Shown: positions 54,611-63,720 of the stretch, piece by piece
Numbering within the stretch: the stretch's first letter is position 1
How the letters are laid out: each line of letters opens with the position of its first letter
Origin: Shouchella hunanensis
Lineage (GTDB): Bacteria > Bacillota > Bacilli > Bacillales > Bacillaceae_D
Assembly: GCF_028735875.1 (NCBI RefSeq)
Contig: NZ_CP117834.1
Coordinates: 1,910,001-1,974,000 of the forward strand
DNA length: 64,000 bases
Direction: 5' to 3'
Translations under genes and position numbers: made by a program
The notes under the pieces: model-generated
Database searches by the model: none
Seen by the model: the letters and a program-made list of their open reading frames with translations, nothing else
What the model was told of the DNA's origin: nothing

Positions 54611-55345
54611 ATGAAGCAAAATAAATACGATGAGCCTAATTTCTATGAAGCATACAAACGAATGCCTCGTTCTGTTGAAGGACTTAAAGGGGCAGGGGAA
54701 TGGCACGTATTAAAAACACTCGTGCCAAACCTCGCTAATACGAACGTATTGGATTTAGGTTGTGGATTTGGCTGGCACTCTCGTTATTTTCATGATCTAG
54801 GTGCGAACCAAGTTATAGGAATTGATCTGTCGGAGAAAATGATTCAAACTGCACGTGAGATGACGAATCAAGAGGGCATTGATTTTAGACAGGGAGCTAT
54901 TGAAGACATTGAATTTAAAGCTGGTTCATTTGACGTTATCTTTAGTTCTCTTGCACTCCATTATGTAAAAAGCTATCAAGAAGTGGTACGCAACGTAAAA
55001 CAATTACTAGCGCCAAAAGGGGTCTTTCTTTTCTCTGTTGAGCATCCCATTTTTACTGCACGAGCGGAACAAGATTGGATATATGATTCAAAAGGAAACA
55101 TCGATCACTGGCCGATTGACGATTATCAAGCAGAATCCATTCGCCAAACGTCCTTCTTAACAGATCATGTTGTAAAATACCACCGTACGCTTACGACTTA
55201 CTTGAATACATTACTTGAAGCTGGGTTTTTAATTGAAAGAATAGAAGAGCCGAAACCAGATCCAGCTATACTGGCACAGAACCCTGAGTATAAACAAGAA
55301 TTACGAAGGCCGATGTTTCTCATTATAAAGGCGAAAGTGCGCTGA
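54611..55345 (+). CDS. Class I SAM-dependent methyltransferase
   Basis: 244 residues. SAM motif I NVLDLGCGFGWHSRYF (about 42-57), GIDLSEKMIQTAR (acidic loop), FDVIFSSLALHYV (motif II), GVFLFSVEHPI (post-II). UbiE/COQ5-like general methyltransferase; substrate unknown. Followed by a terminator. Confidence 0.9.
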   Translation: MKQNKYDEPNFYEAYKRMPRSVEGLKGAGEWHVLKTLVPNLANTNVLDLGCGFGWHSRYFHDLGANQVIGIDLSEKMIQTAREMTNQEGIDFRQGAIEDIEFKAGSFDVIFSSLALHYVKSYQEVVRNVKQLLAPKGVFLFSVEHPIFTARAEQDWIYDSKGNIDHWPIDDYQAESIRQTSFLTDHVVKYHRTLTTYLNTLLEAGFLIERIEEPKPDPAILAQNPEYKQELRRPMFLIIKAKVR

Positions 55346-55405
55346 AAAATAATTGTTTGTAATGTTGAAGGGGCAATTATCCGTTTTAAGTTTTACCCAT
55401 AGAAA

Positions 55406-55452
55406 AACACTGTAAACATGGGAATAAATCATGCTTACAGTGTTCCTTTTTT
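55406..55452. terminator. Terminator between methyltransferase and SMR genes
   Basis: AACACTGTAAACATG / CATGCTTACAGTGTT stem (15 bp, one mismatch) with a six-T tail; serves the plus-strand gene and may serve the convergent SMR operon. Confidence 0.85.
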
Positions 55453-55454
55453 AT

Positions 55455-55769
55455 TTAAGATACCGCTTTAAGTCCTGTAACACCAACTACAATAATGACT
55501 AAGCTGACAATACGTATTTTACTTTTAGACTCACCAAAGAAAATCATGTTAATGAGAACAGCAGCAGCAGTTCCGCTACCGATCCACACTGCGTACGCTA
55601 CACTTACTTGTAAAGAAAGAAACGATAAATATAAAAAGACAAACGCAAGTCCAAAGCCGCCAAAGAAAAGAACCGCATGTTTCAATGATTTCCGTTGGCT
55701 AAACGATTTTAAACCGATAACTCCAGTAATTTCAAAACATGCCGCTAAAAAAACGAAAAACCAACCCAT
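55455..55769 (-). CDS. SMR multidrug efflux subunit (YvdR/YkkD-like)
   Basis: 104 residues, four membrane segments. The essential membrane glutamate is in AACFEITGV (about residue 13), and VAYAVWIGSGTAAAVLI is the family motif. Works as a heterodimer with the product of the adjacent gene, which overlaps by one base. Similar TetR-plus-two-SMR operons exist in B. subtilis (yvdTSR). Exports small cations using H+; exact drug unknown. Confidence 0.9.
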   Translation of the reverse strand: MGWFFVFLAACFEITGVIGLKSFSQRKSLKHAVLFFGGFGLAFVFLYLSFLSLQVSVAYAVWIGSGTAAAVLINMIFFGESKSKIRIVSLVIIVVGVTGLKAVS

Positions 55770-56110
55770 TATGACGCAGCCTCCTCTTGTTTTGCACCAT
55801 CATCTGATCGTTTTAATAAAATGACGCCAAAAACGAGCATCCCCATAAAGAACCCTTTGGCTAAACTGAATGAGCCTTCAAAAATATAAATATCCATAAG
55901 GGCTGTTCCAACTGTACCAGCGGCAGCAAAGATGGCATAAACGGTTCCTGTAGGTAAGCTTTCACATGCTTTTGCTAAAAAGTAAAAATCAATCATAATA
56001 ATGGTGATGATAATAGCCCAGTGCCACCAAGTGGAAGCAATGTTAAATCCGAGTACCCAAAATAACTCAAATAAACACGTGAGAATAACGAAAATCCATC
56101 CCTTGTTCAT
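55769..56110 (-). CDS. SMR multidrug efflux subunit (YvdS/YkkC-like)
   Basis: 113 residues, four membrane segments, membrane Glu in LTCLFELFWVLGF (about 14) and GTVYAIFAAAGTVGTAL. Longer C-terminal charged tail than its partner, a common sign of the second subunit of paired SMRs. A TetR operator overlaps its upstream region at 56133. Confidence 0.9.
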   Translation of the reverse strand: MNKGWIFVILTCLFELFWVLGFNIASTWWHWAIIITIIMIDFYFLAKACESLPTGTVYAIFAAAGTVGTALMDIYIFEGSFSLAKGFFMGMLVFGVILLKRSDDGAKQEEAAS

Positions 56111-56132
56111 GTTGATATCTCCTATCTAATAA

Positions 56133-56149
56133 TGAATGACATTCAGTCA
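56133..56149. promoter_or_regulatory. TetR operator upstream of the SMR genes
   Basis: TGAATGACATTCAGTCA, 23 bp before the SMR start. It matches the site before the tetR gene (reverse strand) at 16 of 17 bases. Confidence 0.8.
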
Positions 56150-56177
56150 TTATTGATTTGAAAGAAAAGCAAGTGAA

Positions 56178-56759
56178 CTAATCACTCGCACCTAGAGCGT
56201 TTGTTAGAAATATGATGAGCTCTTGTTTGTGTTCATTTACATAATCAATGTCTTCCTGGTTATAAAGATAAAGCTGTTCGGCTGTTGATTCTATTGTTCC
56301 TACCATAATCCGTGCCGTAGCGTCTGAGCGTAAAGATTTTCTTATTCCACCTGATTGCTTTGCTTGCTCTAAACGATCTGCAAGCCAATCGTATAGTGGG
56401 GTATAAATGGTTTCCCATTGCTGTAAATGCTCCGACTGCGTTAAACCAGAGTAAATGAGAACAGCAAGTTTTTTATGATGCTCTGTTGTATGAAAAACGG
56501 TATCTACGAGTTCATTTAACTGTTGTTTAAATGAGCTTGCCGTTACATTTTTGTTCAGTTCAACCATAAGGTGATCAACAAAAACAGCTGCGATATCAGG
56601 CATAACCGATAGTTTAGAAGGAAAATATAAATAGTACGTACCTTGGGCAATGTTCGCACGTTTCACAATATCGGATATGGTTGTTTTTTCGACCCCTTTT
56701 TCACTAAACGCTTCAATGGCAGCGGTTATAATTCGTTCACGCTTATCCAATGTAAACAC
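56178..56759 (-). CDS. TetR/AcrR-family regulator (YvdT-like)
   Basis: 193 residues: N-terminal HTH ERIITAAIEAFSEKGVEKTTISDIVKRANIAQGTYYLYF, then a helical ligand domain with a C-terminal segment that resembles the YvdT group. Precedes the SMR pair on the same strand; one operator before its own gene and one before the pumps indicate autorepression and drug induction. Confidence 0.9.
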   Translation of the reverse strand: MFTLDKRERIITAAIEAFSEKGVEKTTISDIVKRANIAQGTYYLYFPSKLSVMPDIAAVFVDHLMVELNKNVTASSFKQQLNELVDTVFHTTEHHKKLAVLIYSGLTQSEHLQQWETIYTPLYDWLADRLEQAKQSGGIRKSLRSDATARIMVGTIESTAEQLYLYNQEDIDYVNEHKQELIIFLTNALGASD

Positions 56760-56770
56760 ATCCTTAAAAA

Positions 56771-56787
56771 TGACTGACTGTCATTCA
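56771..56787. promoter_or_regulatory. TetR operator upstream of the tetR gene
   Basis: TGACTGACTGTCATTCA; its reverse complement equals the 56133-56149 site except for one base. It sits 12 bp before the tetR start. From here to 57020 no gene is seen. Confidence 0.8.
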
Positions 56788-57020
56788 TATGATAACGTAA
56801 TGTTTAAAAGAAGTCAATTCTGTTGCGTTTGGGATAGTCCTCTTATTTATTCGTCTCACAAGATTTTTCTTGGCACTTTACCTAGTTACCCCTGTAAACA
56901 GTGAGCATATTCTACTATAATTTCTTGTTGTTCATCGAAAGAGTATAAAGGCGTAGTTCAAAGGTTTTGCTTTTATTTTGAAAAGGTATAAGCTTATAGG
57001 GAAGTAGAGGAGGGAATTGA

Positions 57021-57419
57021 ATGTATAAAGTCTCATTAGAAGATAAAAAACACGCAATCATTGCGGTTAAATCGGAATCTAATCTAACGCCAGAGGGCAT
57101 TCATCAAGCGAATGATGAAATTAATACGATTTTAAGAGCACATCAGCTTAGCCAGTTCCACTTAATCGTGAATATGAAGGACGTAATTGTATTCAAGCCA
57201 GAAACACAAAAGGAAGTAGTTGCTCATCAAGAATGGTTACTACAGAAAGGGATGGATCAAGCAGCAGTCGTTGTACAAAGTAACGTAGCTAAACTTCAAT
57301 TAAGACGAACGGCCAAAGAATCAAGTCATAGATCGGAAACCCACTTTACAGAAATAGATGAAGCGCTCACTTTTTTAAAACAGAAGAATCATAGTGAAAA
57401 CCCAAACAGCCTAGCATAA
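57021..57419 (+). CDS. Small cytoplasmic protein, STAS/SpoIIAA-like fold suspected
   Basis: 132 residues with alternating short strands and amphipathic helices (HAIIAVKSES, then GIHQANDEINTILRAHQ, FHLIVNMKDV, AAVVVQSNVAKLQLRR). The pattern suits a SpoIIAA-like/STAS-like domain, but I cannot match a named family. GGAGGG ribosome site. Its stop lies in a terminator stem, so it is monocistronic. Confidence 0.55.
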   Translation: MYKVSLEDKKHAIIAVKSESNLTPEGIHQANDEINTILRAHQLSQFHLIVNMKDVIVFKPETQKEVVAHQEWLLQKGMDQAAVVVQSNVAKLQLRRTAKESSHRSETHFTEIDEALTFLKQKNHSENPNSLA

Positions 57420-57437
57420 GAGCAAGGCTGTCTTTTT
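57406..57437 (+). terminator. Terminator overlapping the stop of the 57021 gene
   Basis: Stem ACAGCCTAGC / GCAAGGCTGT (one mismatch) with a five-T tail; the stop codon TAA is inside the loop side. Confidence 0.8.
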
Positions 57438-57633
57438 AATTTCAGTCAATTGATTAAATCTCATCATGTCCAATGTAAAAGAGCATATAGTTGTATAAAG
57501 CTTGGCTAACAAATCGGAAATCGCGTGAAATACTATCGAAAATGTTTCGCAATAAAGGCTTTTAACCTATTAAGAGAGAAAATCCATCCTCAGTGTTTAC
57601 GCAGAAACAAATAAGTGATTAGGCAGGGATACT

Positions 57634-58224
57634 ATGGAGCAACTTCTATTCGATTTAATGGAATGGTTTAAAGATCTTTCCTATCTAGGTGTTTTTATCG
57701 CATTGTGTATAGAATTTATTCCAGCTGAGCTTGTGTTACCTCTCGCAGGTTTTTGGGTTTCAGAAGGAGAGATGCTGTTTTGGGGTGTTGTCGTTGCAGG
57801 ATCGTTAGGTGGGGTAGTCGGTCCACTTACACTTTATTCAATTGGTAGATTCGGTGGCAGACCGTTGCTTGAAAAGTATGGAAAATATATCTTCATGAAA
57901 GAGGAAAATTTACAAAAAGCCGATCGCTTCTTTCAATCGCACGGCGCCTTTGTGGCGTTTAGCGCTCGTTTTTTACCTGGTGTACGCACACTCATTTCAG
58001 TACCATGTGGCATGGCAAAGATGAATCCATGGATTTTTTCGCTATACACGTTTTTAGCAATGGCACCGATTACATTCTTCTATGTTTACTTTGGTGTAGA
58101 ATTAGGCGAGAACTGGGCAGAAGTAAAAGGGTTACTACAGCAATATTTAGTACCATTTGGTATTGGTTTAGTGATGGTGTTCTTCATTTACCTTTTAGTG
58201 AAAAGAAGGAAATCAAGTGTATGA
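57634..58224 (+). CDS. DedA-family membrane protein
   Basis: 196 residues. SNARE-associated (VTT) domain: FIPAELVLPLAGFWV, GSLGGVVGPLTLYSIGRFGG, SRFLPGVRTLISVPCG-type (FSARFLPGVRTLISVPCGMAKM) and six membrane segments. DedA proteins are lipid scramblases/flippases, including undecaprenyl phosphate recycling, and matter for pH and envelope homeostasis. RBS GGCAGGG is moderate. Confidence 0.9.
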   Translation: MEQLLFDLMEWFKDLSYLGVFIALCIEFIPAELVLPLAGFWVSEGEMLFWGVVVAGSLGGVVGPLTLYSIGRFGGRPLLEKYGKYIFMKEENLQKADRFFQSHGAFVAFSARFLPGVRTLISVPCGMAKMNPWIFSLYTFLAMAPITFFYVYFGVELGENWAEVKGLLQQYLVPFGIGLVMVFFIYLLVKRRKSSV

Positions 58225-58277
58225 AAATAGCAAACTCCGTAAATACTAGTTGAAAAAGCAGTATCGGAGGTACATCT

Positions 58278-58664
58278 ATGCTTATTGATAGCGGTAGATT
58301 TCATCACATTACAGATACGTACTTACAGGATCAACAGCAACACTTTATACAGGACGATCTCTATTACAGTCACCCGGTAAAACAAGAGAATGGCTGGACA
58401 TTAAACCTTGAAGTTCATTTTGAAAAAGCGAGGGCGGTTTCCGAAAATGAGGGCTCACGTAATTTCTATATATGCGCATTTCCCCTAAATGAAACACAGG
58501 CTGCAAGAGAAGCAAGGAAAGAAGACCTACTGGCTGTTATTAGTATGAGAGAGTCTGTCTTAAAAAGCGGTGGTCTACTGGCATTAATGTGTTCAACCTT
58601 TCCAAAGTGGAAGCGCATTGGTATGGAATCAAAAGAAAAAAGTCGAAAAGAACGTATTGGTTAA
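58278..58664 (+). CDS. Hypothetical protein (unrecognised), 128 residues
   Basis: ATG 58278 follows a GGAGG at good distance. Mixed polar sequence with IHVEVHFEKARAVSENEGSRNFYI-type central region (LEVHFEKARAVSENEG) and a helical AREARKEDLLAVISMRESVLKSGG. No signal peptide or membrane segment. No family recognised. Its last codons overlap a terminator, and it is 54 bp after dedA, so it might be read from the same promoter. Confidence 0.65.
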   Translation: MLIDSGRFHHITDTYLQDQQQHFIQDDLYYSHPVKQENGWTLNLEVHFEKARAVSENEGSRNFYICAFPLNETQAAREARKEDLLAVISMRESVLKSGGLLALMCSTFPKWKRIGMESKEKSRKERIG

Positions 58665-58684
58665 TGAGCCGGTACGTTTTTTTT
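58651..58684 (+). terminator. Terminator overlapping the end of the 128-residue gene
   Basis: AACGTATTGG / CCGGTACGTT stem with two G-U pairs, then eight T residues; the stop TAA is in the loop. Confidence 0.85.
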
Positions 58685-58781
58685 GCTGCTACACAATATG
58701 AAATAAGGCATCTTTTTCAGTGCCAATCCGTTATAATAGAGGGCATGTTTCAATCTATCTATGAAGGGAAAGGGGAAACCG

Positions 58782-59651
58782 ATGCTACCTACTAGAATAA
58801 TGGAAGCGTTTGAATTGGATAGTGCAAGGCTAGAAGAAGTTGAAGACTCAAAAAGCTCAACTGTTGTTCGATGTGAATTGACGAACGGGGAGACTGTATT
58901 TGTGAAAATTCCCTATTCATCGATCAAGTTTGAACGAGAGCGAGAGGCGTATGACATTTTGCAGGGCAATGTACGAACACCAAGCTTGCTTGCAACGTGT
59001 GAAGGGGATGATGCGTATTCAGGTGCATTACTGTTATCTAAATTAGAAGGCATTTCCTTGGCTCAACAGAAGCCATCACCTAATGTAGCGTATGAAGTCG
59101 GCATTTTGCAAGGGAATATGCATAACGTAGCCCCACCAGATAAGACGGTACTCAAAGGAATTGATAATGAGTTTCCTAATTGGACAGGATTTGTTGAACG
59201 GCAGTTTTATAGTTTTGCAGAAGATGTAAAAGAAGTTATTGAAGCATCGCTATACAAAAAAGCCATTTTACACTTTGAAAAGCTTAAAGAGCAATTACCT
59301 GCACCAGACGGTCCAAGCTTCGTCCATATGGATTTTCGTGCGGCGAACATTCTTGTGGACGATAGAGGCATTGCTGGAGTACTTGATTTTGAAAGCGTCC
59401 GCTTTGGATCAACGGAAATTGATTTCACTAAGTTGTATCGAGATTACTTGAGTAAAGATACCGCGCTACTCAATGCATTTCAAGAAGGGTATAAAACGGT
59501 ACGACCAATGATCAATCTGGAGCTCGTTCTCTCCTTCTATCAATTTGTCGATGCATTTAATAGTATTGGTTGGAGCAAGCGGCGTGGTCTAGAAGAACAT
59601 TTCGATTTTTACAAAGAAAATGCAGAAAGATTAAAAGGATTTGTCTTGTAG
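58782..59651 (+). CDS. Aminoglycoside phosphotransferase-fold kinase
   Basis: 289 residues from ATG 58782 (AAAGGGG upstream; an ATG at 58761 overlaps that site). Protein-kinase-like: VFVKIPYSS (~45), catalytic loop FVHMDFRAANILVDD (Asp ~180) and GVLDFESVRFG (Mg Asp ~200). Member of the APH/choline-kinase superfamily; substrate unknown and resistance should not be assumed. Confidence 0.88.
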   Translation: MLPTRIMEAFELDSARLEEVEDSKSSTVVRCELTNGETVFVKIPYSSIKFEREREAYDILQGNVRTPSLLATCEGDDAYSGALLLSKLEGISLAQQKPSPNVAYEVGILQGNMHNVAPPDKTVLKGIDNEFPNWTGFVERQFYSFAEDVKEVIEASLYKKAILHFEKLKEQLPAPDGPSFVHMDFRAANILVDDRGIAGVLDFESVRFGSTEIDFTKLYRDYLSKDTALLNAFQEGYKTVRPMINLELVLSFYQFVDAFNSIGWSKRRGLEEHFDFYKENAERLKGFVL

Positions 59652-59795
59652 AGTAATGTTCTTTTATCAACTGAAAAGGAATGAATCATGGACAACCATA
59701 ATGAAATCAAGTTAAAGTGCGTCGAATTCCTTTTGTGCGGCTCTTTTTCATGTTCATTAAACGTTTGATTAAACGATAGGTAAGCACTGCCTAAT

Positions 59796-59829
59796 AAAAG
59801 ATGACCAGTAGTAGGCTTCTGGTCATCTC
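59796..59829 (-). terminator. Terminator of the RsbR-type gene
   Basis: Minus strand AGATGACCAG / CTGGTCATCT stem and a T-rich tail, 20 bp beyond the stop. Confidence 0.8.
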
Positions 59830-59849
59830 TTCATCCTAATGATTTACGT

Positions 59850-60689
59850 TTAATAGTGCGGAACTGCATGAAGCAATTCATCTAATGCTTGTTCAATAGT
59901 AGAATAAATTTTAGTTGTTGAAAAATCAATACCGAGCTGGACCGATGTTTGAGCGATTTCCGGTCGTACACCAGATAAGGACGCTTTGGTACCAACTAAT
60001 TTTAAACCGTCAATGAGTGAGAAGAGCTGATTGGCAACCATTGTATCAACAACGGGAACACCAGATAAATCAATTAGTAGTGAATGAATATCCGTTGAAA
60101 CACATTCTTCCAATGTTTGTGTGAAGATGACTTGCGCACGATGTGTATCAATTTCACCTACTAAAGGTAACAAAGCAATGGTGCGTCGAAGTTTAATGAC
60201 TGGTGAGCTTAATTCTGTAATCATTTCTTGTTGTGCTCGTAACTGCTGGTCAGCATATTCCATATTGTTACGACTAAATGCAATGACGATCTCTTTAAAC
60301 CCTTTTACGAGAATGTCTATCCACCGCTCATACTGAGCAAAGGATACCGTATCATTTTTCTCCGCAATGTAGTTTTTGATCAGTTGCATGTATTGACCTT
60401 GGACATTTAAAAATTCTTCAATGATCTCGGGAATAGGTGTCGCTAAATGAGCTTGATCCTTGGCAATAGATACAATCCATTGTTCGAACGCTTTATTATG
60501 CTCGGCGTTATAATCTTCACGAAAGAGTTCACAAAACAATTCGTGAAACGCATAATTTTGTTTCTTTAACCGTTCAATTTTAACTGGGTCATTTGAACCG
60601 TAAACCCCATCTTTTGTTTTGTCGAGATCCGCATACCACTGTTCGGTTAAATTCCACGTATTTTCCTTTAAAAATTCATATAATGACAT
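59850..60689 (-). CDS. RsbR-family stressosome protein (STAS co-antagonist paralogue)
   Basis: 279 residues: N-terminal non-heme-globin-like sensor (residues ~1-145) and a C-terminal STAS domain (~160-275) starting SSPVIKLRRTIALLPLVGEID. Phosphorylatable threonines of the family are present in DLSGVPVVDTMVANQ (~215) and SGVRPEIAQTSVQLG (~250). RsbR proteins form the stressosome with RsbS and RsbT and lead to SigmaB activation. It stands alone, so it is a sensor paralogue rather than part of the rsb operon. AAGGAGGAG ribosome site. Confidence 0.9.
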   Translation of the reverse strand: MSLYEFLKENTWNLTEQWYADLDKTKDGVYGSNDPVKIERLKKQNYAFHELFCELFREDYNAEHNKAFEQWIVSIAKDQAHLATPIPEIIEEFLNVQGQYMQLIKNYIAEKNDTVSFAQYERWIDILVKGFKEIVIAFSRNNMEYADQQLRAQQEMITELSSPVIKLRRTIALLPLVGEIDTHRAQVIFTQTLEECVSTDIHSLLIDLSGVPVVDTMVANQLFSLIDGLKLVGTKASLSGVRPEIAQTSVQLGIDFSTTKIYSTIEQALDELLHAVPHY

Positions 60690-60811
60690 GACGCTCCTCC
60701 TTTCTTATTATTATGAGATCAATCTTGTTCACTTGTCCAATTTAACAATATTACTAGTATAAAATAAAGCTTTTTTTGAAACCGCTTTATAAAATTATTT
60801 TCAAAAAACAC

Positions 60812-60841
60812 TTGCAAAAGGAAAATAAAATCTGCTACACT
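60812..60841 (+). promoter_or_regulatory. Promoter of the S-box metNIQ operon
   Basis: TTGCAA (60812-60817), 18-bp spacer, TACACT (60836-60841), starting transcription about 20 bp before the riboswitch. Confidence 0.6.
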
Positions 60842-60868
60842 ACGTTCAACAACAAATTTTATAATTTT

Positions 60869-60979
60869 TCTTATTAAGAGGAGCGGAGGGACTGGCCCGA
60901 TGACGCTTCAGCAACCCCACTTAGGTGGAAGGTGCTAATTCCTGCAGGATAGTAAAATCCTGGATGATAAGAGCGAGCT
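60869..60979 (+). ncRNA. SAM-I (S-box) riboswitch
   Basis: Begins TTCTTATTAAGAG, then GGAGGGACTGGCCCGATGA, CAGCAACC, the AGGTGGAAGGTGCTAATTCC stem, and closes with GATAAGAGCGAG. All S-box helices can be formed. It is followed within 20 bases by an intrinsic terminator, so high SAM should stop transcription of the methionine transporter genes. Confidence 0.96.
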
Positions 60980-60998
60980 TGAATGATAATACTTATTC

Positions 60999-61031
60999 GC
61001 CCCTCTTTCATTAACGAAAGAGGGGCTTTTT
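60999..61031 (+). terminator. S-box-controlled terminator
   Basis: GCCCCTCTTTC / GAAAGAGGGGC 11-bp stem with five T residues, directly after the riboswitch and 84 bp before metN. Confidence 0.95.
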
Positions 61032-61114
61032 CATTTTAAAACGAGATAGAAGACATAGACACAATACGTATTTGCATAAAACTTAGTAATAACATCGAAT
61101 TAGGAGGATTAGGC

Positions 61115-62152
61115 ATGATTGAATTTAAAAACGTGTCCAAAACGTTCTCGTCAAACGGCCAAGACGTTCACGCCTTACAAAATATTCAATTAACGATAGA
61201 AAAAGGAGATATATACGGGGTTATCGGCTTTAGTGGTGCTGGAAAAAGTACGTTGATCCGCACAGTGAATTTAATTGAACGACCAACGGCTGGAGAGATC
61301 ATTGTGAACAATGAGAATCTTGTAAGCCTACAGCCTCGAGCGTTACAGCGTGCTAAGCGAAATATTGGGATGATCTTTCAACATTTTAATTTACTACAGT
61401 CTAAAACGGTATTTGAAAATGTTGCGACGCCACTTCGGTTAGTGAAAACGAAGAAAGCTGAGGTTAAAGAACGTGTCAATGAATTGTTACAGTATGTTGG
61501 ATTAGGAGACTTCGCTTCTCGTTATCCGGACCAACTATCTGGAGGACAGAAGCAGCGTGTTGGCATTGCTCGTGCTCTTGCCACCAATCCTGCTGTTCTT
61601 TTATGTGATGAAGCAACGTCTGCTCTTGATCCAGAGACAACAAGCTCGATTTTGCAATTGTTAAAACGCATTAATCGAGAGTACAACATTACAATTCTAA
61701 TGATCACCCATGAATTAGGCGTTGTACGAGAGATATGTAACAAAGTAGCGGTTATGGAAAGTGGACACATCGTTGAACAGGGAAACGTGGAGGATGTGTT
61801 GGCGCGACCTGTACATGAAACAACGAAGAAGTTCGTGCGCTCCATTATTCCTGATGATTTACCAGAGAAAGTGAAACAATACCTTGGGCAGAAAGGAAGC
61901 GATGAACGCATTTACAAAATAGATGTAACAGATGAAACGGAGCAATTATCTGTATTTAATGATTTAGTTCATCAAGGGTTACATGTATCACTACTGTACG
62001 CATCCATGCATGAAGTGAGAGAAACATCCTTTGGCGCTCTTTATTTAAGTTTAAAAGGAAATGCAGCTGCCCAAGAGACAGCGCGAAGCTACCTTGAGAA
62101 ACATGATGCTCAGGTGAAGGAGGTAACGAAAGATGCTGGATTGGTTGCCTGA
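61115..62152 (+). CDS. metN: Methionine ABC importer ATPase (MetN)
   Basis: 345 residues. ABC motifs: Walker A GFSGAGKST (~38), LSGGQKQRVGIARAL signature (~140), Walker B VLLCDEATSALD, H-loop MITHE. A C-terminal NIL domain (residues ~260-340) binds methionine and gives trans-inhibition. Drives import of methionine through MetI with MetQ. Under the S-box. Confidence 0.96.
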   Translation: MIEFKNVSKTFSSNGQDVHALQNIQLTIEKGDIYGVIGFSGAGKSTLIRTVNLIERPTAGEIIVNNENLVSLQPRALQRAKRNIGMIFQHFNLLQSKTVFENVATPLRLVKTKKAEVKERVNELLQYVGLGDFASRYPDQLSGGQKQRVGIARALATNPAVLLCDEATSALDPETTSSILQLLKRINREYNITILMITHELGVVREICNKVAVMESGHIVEQGNVEDVLARPVHETTKKFVRSIIPDDLPEKVKQYLGQKGSDERIYKIDVTDETEQLSVFNDLVHQGLHVSLLYASMHEVRETSFGALYLSLKGNAAAQETARSYLEKHDAQVKEVTKDAGLVA

Positions 62153-62813
62153 AGCAATACGCCCAGAAATTACAAGTGATATTTTGACACAAGCTCTATT
62201 TGAAACGATTTATATGGTGGCTTGGTCTTTACTCTTTTCCGCTTTGCTAGGTGTTGTATTAGGCGTCATTCTTGTTGTAACAAGACCTCGACATATTATG
62301 GAAAACCGATTTATTTACAATTTAATTAACCCTGTCATCAATGTTCTACGGTCTATACCGTTTATTATTTTACTTGTTGCCATTATCCCGATTACTCGTT
62401 TTTTCGTTGGTACAGCGTATGGAACGACGGCGGCAATTGTTCCGCTTGTCTTTTATGCAGGGCCATACATTGCTCGTTTAATTGAGAACTCTCTATTAGA
62501 AATCGAACCGGGCATTATAGAAGCGGCAGACTCCATGGGTGCTTCTAAATGGCAAATCATCTTTAAGTTTCTCGTACCTGAAGCCATGGGTTCACTTATT
62601 CTTAGTATGACCACAGCAACAATTGGTCTTCTAGGTGCGACGGCTATGGCAGGAGCAATTGGTGCAGGAGGCATTGGTGAAGTAGCGATTTCTTACGGAT
62701 ACAATCGATTTGATGATGGAACGATGTTTATTACGGTGCTTTTATTAATTATTATGGTGCAAGGCTTACAAACAATTGGAAATATCGCTTCAAAGAAAGT
62801 TAGACGACGATAG
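62133..62813 (+). CDS. metI: Methionine ABC importer permease (MetI)
   Basis: 226 residues, about five or six membrane segments, EAA loop EPGIIEAADSMGASKWQIIFKF near residue 130. ATG 62133 follows AAGGAGG and overlaps metN by 20 bases. In Bacillus this subunit is also called metP. Confidence 0.95.
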   Translation: MLDWLPEAIRPEITSDILTQALFETIYMVAWSLLFSALLGVVLGVILVVTRPRHIMENRFIYNLINPVINVLRSIPFIILLVAIIPITRFFVGTAYGTTAAIVPLVFYAGPYIARLIENSLLEIEPGIIEAADSMGASKWQIIFKFLVPEAMGSLILSMTTATIGLLGATAMAGAIGAGGIGEVAISYGYNRFDDGTMFITVLLLIIMVQGLQTIGNIASKKVRRR

Positions 62814-62838
62814 ATAGAAAAAAGGGAGAGAACATACA

Positions 62839-63708
62839 ATGAAAAAATTTCACCAAGCACTACTATTCGCTGGAGCTGTAACGTTTACGTTAACAGCATG
62901 TGGGAACGATACAAATTCTTTAGCTGATGCAGGAGAATCATACAGCCCAGAAAATCCTGTTCATGTCAAAGTGGGCATTACAGGCACTGATTCACCTGAG
63001 TGGGATGAAATTTCTGAAATAGCAGCAGAGGAAGGCATTGAATTAGAAATTGTTCGTTTTAGTGACTATACGCAACCGAACCAAGCATTGGCAGACGGGT
63101 CAATTGATATTAATGCCTTTCAAACCGTTTCATTCTTCGATAATTTCAAAGAAGAACATAACTTAGACCTTACGGCAATTGGATCGACTGTTCTTGCACC
63201 AATGGGATTGTATTCCGATAAATACGAAAGTGTCGAGGATATTCCAGATGGAGCAGATATTACCATTGATAAAGAAGTAACCAATCAAGCGCGTAACTTA
63301 ATGTTGTTAGCAGAGGCGGGTTTGATTGAGCTAGAGGACGATTTTGGTGTGACAAGCGGACTAAACCAAATTAAAGCGAACCCGAAAAACTTAAATTTAA
63401 CGGAAATTGCCCCGGCTACAGCACCTCGTATTATGCAGGATGTGGACGCAGCGGTTATTAACAATGGCTTTGCAGTTGATGCAGGTTTAAGTCCTACCGA
63501 TGATGCTATTTATAGAGAAGATGAAACGGCAACACCGTATATTAATATCATAGCAGCGCAAACCGAAGAGCAAGATAACCCTGTATTATTACGCCTCGTT
63601 GAATTGTATCAATCTGAAGAAATTGAACAGTTGATTATTGAAGAGCATAAAGGAGCACGAATCCCAACGTTTATTTCATTAGAAGAATTGAACAGCTATC
63701 CAAAATAA
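62839..63708 (+). CDS. metQ: Methionine-binding lipoprotein (MetQ)
   Basis: 289 residues with lipobox TLTACGND (Cys 21), then the NlpA/MetQ fold: VKVGITGTDSPEW, DINAFQTVSFFDNF, IGSTVLAPMGLYSDKY, VINNGFAVDAG. Captures methionine (or related sulfur compounds) outside the cell. GGGAGAG ribosome site. Confidence 0.95.
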   Translation: MKKFHQALLFAGAVTFTLTACGNDTNSLADAGESYSPENPVHVKVGITGTDSPEWDEISEIAAEEGIELEIVRFSDYTQPNQALADGSIDINAFQTVSFFDNFKEEHNLDLTAIGSTVLAPMGLYSDKYESVEDIPDGADITIDKEVTNQARNLMLLAEAGLIELEDDFGVTSGLNQIKANPKNLNLTEIAPATAPRIMQDVDAAVINNGFAVDAGLSPTDDAIYREDETATPYINIIAAQTEEQDNPVLLRLVELYQSEEIEQLIIEEHKGARIPTFISLEELNSYPK

Positions 63709-63720
63709 CACTGAGGAGAG

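Noticed and set aside
58782-59651. Annotation as an aminoglycoside resistance gene
   Set aside because: Only the general phosphotransferase fold is visible; the superfamily includes many housekeeping kinases.
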